Assembly (NCBI GenBank): GCA_005879255.1
Contig: VBKY01000310.1
Coordinates: 1 to 6,070 of the forward strand
Source of the DNA: Deltaproteobacteria bacterium
GTDB taxonomy: Bacteria > Desulfobacterota_B > Binatia > UBA9968
DNA length: 6,070 nt
Direction: 5' to 3'
The position numbers were made by a program, and so were the translations under genes. Each line of letters starts with the position of its first letter. Position 1 is the first letter of the stretch. This document shows positions 5,845 through 6,070 of the stretch, one piece after another. Below the pieces are notes generated by a model, which saw nothing but the letters and a program-made list of their open reading frames with translations, did not search any database and was not told the DNA's origin.

Positions 5845-6070
5845 ATGGTCTGGCGCAATCTTGTAATCGTCCTGATAGCGCTGTCATTGGCGGGCATAGG
5901 CAATGCCCAAGAAAAGAAACTCGAGCCCCTGATCGTTTCTTACAGTTCTTTCACGGGCAATCGGGCTCCGCTTTGGATCGCCAAGGAACTCGGACTCTAT
6001 GAGAAATATGGCCTCGATGTGAAGCTTGTGAGCATTGCCGCCGGCAGCGTTTCCCTCACGGCCTTGCTTG
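5845..6070 (+). CDS. NMT1/THI5-like (NitT/TauT family) periplasmic substrate-binding protein, N-terminal part
   Basis: The first 75 codons of an exported substrate-binding protein, cut by the right edge. ATG at 5845 follows AAGGGAG (5834-5840) with 4 nt between, a good ribosome site. Residues 1-21 form a short Sec signal peptide (VWRNLVIVLIALSLAG, likely cut at GNA|QE). The mature start 'LIVSYSSFTGNRAPLWIAKELGLYEKYGLDVKLV' is the classic N-terminal lobe of the NMT1/THI5-like fold, with 'APLWIAKELGLYEKYGLDV' as its most typical motif. Relatives bind taurine, sulfonates, nitrate, pyrimidine precursors and other small organics for ABC importers; the ligand here cannot be told from this fragment. 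Full-length members have about 320-350 residues. It belongs to a different family from the binding protein at 1085-2221, so the two are not recent duplicates. Confidence 0.9.
   Translation, partial: MVWRNLVIVLIALSLAGIGNAQEKKLEPLIVSYSSFTGNRAPLWIAKELGLYEKYGLDVKLVSIAAGSVSLTALL

Noticed and set aside
5805..6002. 65-codon plus-strand frame overlapping the NMT1-like gene
   Set aside because: It is out of frame with the clear substrate-binding protein, which has a ribosome site and signal peptide.

Overview
The window looks like chromosomal DNA from an uncultured Gram-negative environmental bacterium. Three of its five gene loci encode proteins with Sec-type signal peptides. Two of these are ABC-type substrate-binding proteins from different families, one of them beside a Rieske oxygenase. 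The style of these proteins (the 'WWDLINPKWKGK' binding protein, the 'IVSYSSFTGNRAPLWIAKELGLY' NMT1-like protein, and a FecR plus DUF6600 protein) recalls soil and sediment lineages once called Deltaproteobacteria, such as Binatota-type genomes. This taxonomic guess rests on recall of sequence style, not on a search.

Layout. The minus strand from 2221 down to the left edge holds a compact two-gene operon. It encodes a periplasmic substrate-binding protein (2221-1085) and then a Rieske non-heme iron oxygenase of the phthalate 4,5-dioxygenase type, starting at 1069 and cut by the window edge. The Rieske gene is uninterrupted for all 356 visible codons. A 450-bp non-coding stretch (2222-2672) separates this operon from a rightward gene. 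It holds a likely promoter for the leftward operon, a REP-like hairpin remnant and a roughly 40-bp imperfect dyad. The rightward gene (2673-5129) encodes an 818-residue exported protein: signal peptide, FecR domain, DUF6600, Pro-rich linker, and a 246-residue Gln/Arg/Glu-rich tail built mostly of five degenerate repeats that start with (E/D)LER. After its stop lies a perfect 34-bp palindrome (5196-5229).

The rest is decayed or intergenic until the right edge. A threonine synthase (thrC) relic at 5354-5637 lacks its N-terminal half, including the PLP lysine, and appears to have lost an internal block as well. Then comes a leader with a putative promoter and a 16-bp dyad, followed by a second binding protein of the NMT1/THI5 (NitT/TauT) type, starting at 5845 and cut by the right edge.

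How the genes work together. The leftward pair suggests uptake or sensing of an organic acid or aromatic compound coupled to ring hydroxylation, but no permease or ATPase is visible. The FecR/DUF6600 protein is a separate envelope unit with no evident link to the operon. I see no CRISPR array, tRNA, rRNA or intact mobile element, and no convincing undescribed system. The most unusual items are the Gln-rich repeat tail, the perfect palindrome and the rearranged thrC relic.
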